From NCBI RefSeq assembly GCF_026725475.1, contig NZ_CP109965.1:2480001-2544000 (forward strand): 64,000 nucleotides of DNA, in the 5' to 3' direction. The translations under genes were made by a program, and so were the position numbers. The notes beneath the pieces are model-generated. The model ran no database searches. It had not been told where the DNA came from and saw nothing but the letters and a program-made list of their open reading frames with translations. Shown here in pieces: positions 61,048 to 64,000 of the stretch; position 1 is the stretch's first letter; every line of letters starts with the position of its first letter. Source of the stretch: Catenovulum adriaticum (GTDB taxonomy: Bacteria > Pseudomonadota > Gammaproteobacteria > Enterobacterales > Alteromonadaceae).

Positions 61048-63000
61048 TTAAAGCACTAAACGACGAATGTCTGATAAATTAGCCGCTAAATCAACCGAGA
61101 ATTTAGCACCTAAAGCACCATCAATTACACGGTGATCGTAAGATAAACTTAACGGACACATTAATTTAGGAACAAACTCACTACCATTCCATTTAGGTTT
61201 CATTTCAGCTTTTGAAACCCCTAAAATAGCAACTTCTGGCCAGTTCACAATTGGGGTAAACGCAGTACCACCAATGCCACCTAAACTTGAAATAGTAAAA
61301 CAACCACCTTGCATATCAGCTGATTTTAACTTGCCATCACGCGCTTTTTTACTAACTTCAATTAACTCTCGTGATAATTCTTCAATGCCTTTTTTATCCA
61401 CATCTTTAATCACAGGAACAACCAAGCCATTTGGTGTATCTACCGCAATACCTATGTTGATAAATTTCTTAAGAATTAAGTTTTCGCCATCTGAAGATAG
61501 TGAAGAATTAAAAGTTGGGAATTTAGTTAAAGATTTGGCCGCTGCCTTCATTACAAAAACAAGTGGCGTAATTTTTAAGCCGCTTTGCACTTTTGCATGA
61601 TATGCATTTTGCTCTTTACGAAACTCTTCAACCGCTGTGATATCTGCTTCATCAAATTGAGTAACATGTGGAATGGTTACCCAGTTACGGTGTAAGTTTT
61701 TACCCGAGATTTTTTGAATGCGTGATAATGGTTTTTCTTCAATTTCACCAAATTTGCTGAAATCAATTTTTGGTGCTGCAAGCACTTCAAAACCACCATT
61801 GCCAGCCGAATCACCAGATGACTTAGGCTTAGCTAATTCAGCTTTCACCCATTTTTGAACGTCTTCTTTTAAGATTCGACCTTTAGGACCTGTTGCCGGT
61901 ACTAATGCTAAATCAACCCCAAATTCACGCGCTGTACGGCGAACAGATGGCGAAGCATGTACTTTTTTACCGTTTGCAGCGGCTGGTACGTTAGCTGTTG
62001 GTTCTGATTTTGGCGCTTCAGATTTTTTCTCTGGCGCTGACTTAGCAGCCGGTGCTGATTTTTCAGCTGGCTTAGAGTCTGCTTTTGCTGTTGGTGCTTC
62101 GCCTTTGGTTTCTACCATGGCAATTAAGCTACCTTCAGAAACTTTATCGCCTACGGCAACTTTAAGCTCTTTAACGGTACCTGAAAATGGCGCAGGTACA
62201 TCCATTGTCGCTTTGTCGGTTTCTAAGGTAATTAAACCATCTTCAGCGTTTACTTCGTCACCAACGGCTACCAATAATTCAATAATATCAACGTTCTCGT
62301 CGCCGCCAATATCAGGTACTTTAACTTCTTTTAATTCAGTTGCACCAGAAGCTGCAGGTTCAGACTCAGGCGCTGCTTGTGCTGGCGCACTTTCGTTGTC
62401 GCCGTCTGAAGCAGAAGCTTCATCGCCACCTTCAGTTTCAAGAATTAACACTAATGTGCCTTCAGAAGCTTTATCGCCTACTGAAATTTTTAATTCTTTA
62501 ACTGTACCAGCTTGTGGGCAAGGTACGTCCATAGTAGCTTTATCAGTTTCTAGGGTAATTAAGCCTTCTTCAGCTTCAACCTTATCGCCTTGAGCGACTA
62601 ATACTTCAATGACTTCAACATCAGTATCGCCACCAATATCAGGCACTTTTACTTCCACAGTCGACGTTGAACCCGATGATTGGCTTTTTGCCGGAGCGTC
62701 TTCTTGTTTAGTCGACGCTTCCTGTTTGGCTTCTTCTTGTTTTGGTTGCTCTGCAGCTTCTGAGCTAGCATCTTCAACCGTTACAATTAAAGTACCTTCA
62801 GATACTTTATCGCCAACCGCAGTTTTAATTTCTTTTACGGTTCCAGCAAAAGGTGCTGGAATATCCATTGAAGCTTTGTCGCTTTCTACTGTAATCAGTG
62901 AATCTTCAGCTTCAACCGTGTCACCCGGAGCAACACAAAGCTCAATTACTTCAACTTCTTCGCCGCCCACATCAGGGACTAAAACATCTTTAATTGCCAT
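61048..63000 (-). CDS. aceF: Pyruvate dehydrogenase E2, three lipoyl domains
   Basis: 650 residues. Three lipoyl domains with lipoylation lysines in ESDKASMD (Lys42) and two ETDKATMD motifs, joined by Ala/Pro/Glu linkers; then the E3-binding domain (VHASPSVRRTAREFG) and the acetyltransferase domain with SYDHRVIDG, the catalytic His. Transfers the acetyl group to CoA. 16 bases after aceE. Confidence 0.98.
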   Translation of the reverse strand: MAIKDVLVPDVGGEEVEVIELCVAPGDTVEAEDSLITVESDKASMDIPAPFAGTVKEIKTAVGDKVSEGTLIVTVEDASSEAAEQPKQEEAKQEASTKQEDAPAKSQSSGSTSTVEVKVPDIGGDTDVEVIEVLVAQGDKVEAEEGLITLETDKATMDVPCPQAGTVKELKISVGDKASEGTLVLILETEGGDEASASDGDNESAPAQAAPESEPAASGATELKEVKVPDIGGDENVDIIELLVAVGDEVNAEDGLITLETDKATMDVPAPFSGTVKELKVAVGDKVSEGSLIAMVETKGEAPTAKADSKPAEKSAPAAKSAPEKKSEAPKSEPTANVPAAANGKKVHASPSVRRTAREFGVDLALVPATGPKGRILKEDVQKWVKAELAKPKSSGDSAGNGGFEVLAAPKIDFSKFGEIEEKPLSRIQKISGKNLHRNWVTIPHVTQFDEADITAVEEFRKEQNAYHAKVQSGLKITPLVFVMKAAAKSLTKFPTFNSSLSSDGENLILKKFINIGIAVDTPNGLVVPVIKDVDKKGIEELSRELIEVSKKARDGKLKSADMQGGCFTISSLGGIGGTAFTPIVNWPEVAILGVSKAEMKPKWNGSEFVPKLMCPLSLSYDHRVIDGALGAKFSVDLAANLSDIRRLVL

Positions 63001-63016
63001 TGTTACTATCCCCTAA

Positions 63017-64000
63017 TTAAGCGTAAAGTGGGTTAAGTTTTTCTGGATCAATATTGAATTTAGCAATCGCCTCGGCAACAACTTTCTTTTCAATCTCGCC
63101 ACGTTTTGCTAATTCATACAATGATGCAACTACAATGTAGTGCTCATTGATTTCAAAGTGAGTACGTAAGTTTTCACGGCTGTCTGAACGGCCAAAACCG
63201 TCAGTCCCTAAAACTCGGTAATCAGTCGGAACAAAACCACGAATTTGATCGGCATATTGTTTCATGTAATCAGTTACAGCAATGGTTGGACCTTTGCTAT
63301 CTTGTAGCAGCTGAGTTACGTAAGCGACTTTTTCGTCTGCTTCAGGATGTAACATATTCCAACGCTCACAATCTAAACCGTCACGCGCTAGCTCATTAAA
63401 TGAAGTTGCTGAATAAACGTCTGATGCAATGTTGTAATCGTCAGCTAAAATTTTAGCCGCTGCACGTGCACGTTCTAAAATAACACCTGAAGATAATAAA
63501 TTAACCTTTGCTTTCGCTTTTTTAACATCAACGGTTTCTAACTTATACATACCTTTGCGAATGCCGTCTTCAACCCCTTCAGGCATAGGTAACTGAACGT
63601 AGTTTTCGTTCATCACAGTTAGGTAATAGAACACATTTTCGTTGTCACCATACATGCGTTTAATACCGTCTTGAACGATGACCGCAATTTCGTAACCGTA
63701 CGTTGGATCGTAAGAAATACAGTTAGGTACAGTACCAAAATGTAAATGTGAATGACCGTCTTCGTGCTGTAAACCTTCACCATTTAATGTTGTACGACCG
63801 GCTGTACCACCAATTAAGAAGCCTCGTGCTTGTAAATCACCAGCCGCCCAAACTAAATCACCTACTCGTTGGAAACCAAACATTGAGTAGTAGATATAAA
63901 AAGGAATCATAGGTAAATCAGCATGCGAGTATGATGTCGCAGCAGAAACCCAAGAAGCCATTGAACCTAACTCGTTAATACCTTCTTGTAAAACTTGACC
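63017..64000 (-). CDS. aceE: Pyruvate dehydrogenase E1 (C-terminal part, cut by window edge)
   Basis: The frame runs from the window edge to a stop at 63017, giving the last 327 residues. It opens with GQVLQEGINELGSMASWVSA and contains MFGFQRVGDLVWAAGD, RTTLNGEGLQHEDGHS and DGFGRSDSRENLRTHFE, all typical of homodimeric (AceE-type) E1. Decarboxylates pyruvate using thiamine diphosphate. Leads the operon with aceF and lpdA. Confidence 0.97.
   Translation of the reverse strand, partial: GQVLQEGINELGSMASWVSAATSYSHADLPMIPFYIYYSMFGFQRVGDLVWAAGDLQARGFLIGGTAGRTTLNGEGLQHEDGHSHLHFGTVPNCISYDPTYGYEIAVIVQDGIKRMYGDNENVFYYLTVMNENYVQLPMPEGVEDGIRKGMYKLETVDVKKAKAKVNLLSSGVILERARAAAKILADDYNIASDVYSATSFNELARDGLDCERWNMLHPEADEKVAYVTQLLQDSKGPTIAVTDYMKQYADQIRGFVPTDYRVLGTDGFGRSDSRENLRTHFEINEHYIVVASLYELAKRGEIEKKVVAEAIAKFNIDPEKLNPLYA

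Noticed and set aside
62105..63016. Two Ser/Thr-rich open frames on the plus strand over aceF
   Set aside because: They are the antisense shadow of the repetitive lipoyl-domain region of aceF, which is certain.

Overview
The window is chromosomal DNA of an AT-rich gammaproteobacterium. Gene order and protein character point to the Alteromonadales (Alteromonadaceae-like, for example Catenovulum or a relative). This rests on the lon-clpX-clpP-tig block, the dcw cell-wall/division cluster next to lpxC and secA, a DciA-type helicase loader in place of DnaC, the TIGR03545/TIGR03546 pair, and LPS core genes with a Kdo kinase. The genus is inference only.

Layout. (1) 1-4560: proteostasis block on the minus strand (lon 5' part, clpX, clpP, tig). 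lon has a clear heat-shock sigma-32 promoter. (2) 4784-5163: four tRNA genes (Pro, Arg, His, Pro) behind one strong promoter with a GC-rich discriminator; the two tRNA-Pro genes are identical. (3) 5534-6294: a cold-shock protein with a long leader, and a small VF530-type protein. (4) 6411-12158: mutT, secA, an M23 peptidase, dciA (divergent, 10 bp away) and lpxC. (5) 12318-27689: the dcw cluster, all minus strand: mraZ-rsmH-ftsL-ftsI-murE-murF-mraY-ftsW-murG-murC-ddl-ftsQ-ftsA-ftsZ. murD is missing from its usual place between mraY and ftsW. The mraZ promoter carries three MraZ boxes at exact 10-bp spacing. (6) 27690-28455: a 766-bp gene-free stretch with those boxes, a second TGG array on the other strand and three tandem copies of a 75-bp unit. 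(7) 28456-45405: LPS inner-core and outer-core locus. It holds heptose synthesis (gmhB, hldE, gmhA), two GT9 heptosyltransferases, kdkA, two divergent waaA paralogues, and an insert of teichoic-acid-like genes: two CDP-glycerol glycerophosphotransferase-like proteins, two TagD-like cytidylyltransferases, a LicD protein, two GT4 enzymes and a POLYST/GT52-like protein. (8) 45586-53599: an orphan sensor kinase behind a XylR-like regulator, the TIGR03546-TIGR03545 pair, and an Lrp-family regulator divergent from a long-form leuA. (9) 53802-59186: YrhK-like membrane protein, YbiT-type ABC-F ATPase, a LysR regulator divergent from an HPP membrane protein, and a Res-Xre toxin-antitoxin pair. (10) 59538-64000: lpdA, aceF and the 3' part of aceE (pyruvate dehydrogenase).

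Most of the window is core housekeeping. The accessory or unusual parts are the glycerol-phosphate/LicD section of the LPS locus, the Res-Xre module, the XylR-kinase pair, the 75-bp tandem repeat, and a roughly 145-bp dispersed repeat present twice. Each copy of that repeat sits exactly at the stop codon of the gene before it (dciA and the TIGR03545 gene). No phage, IS transposase, CRISPR array or rRNA operon was seen.
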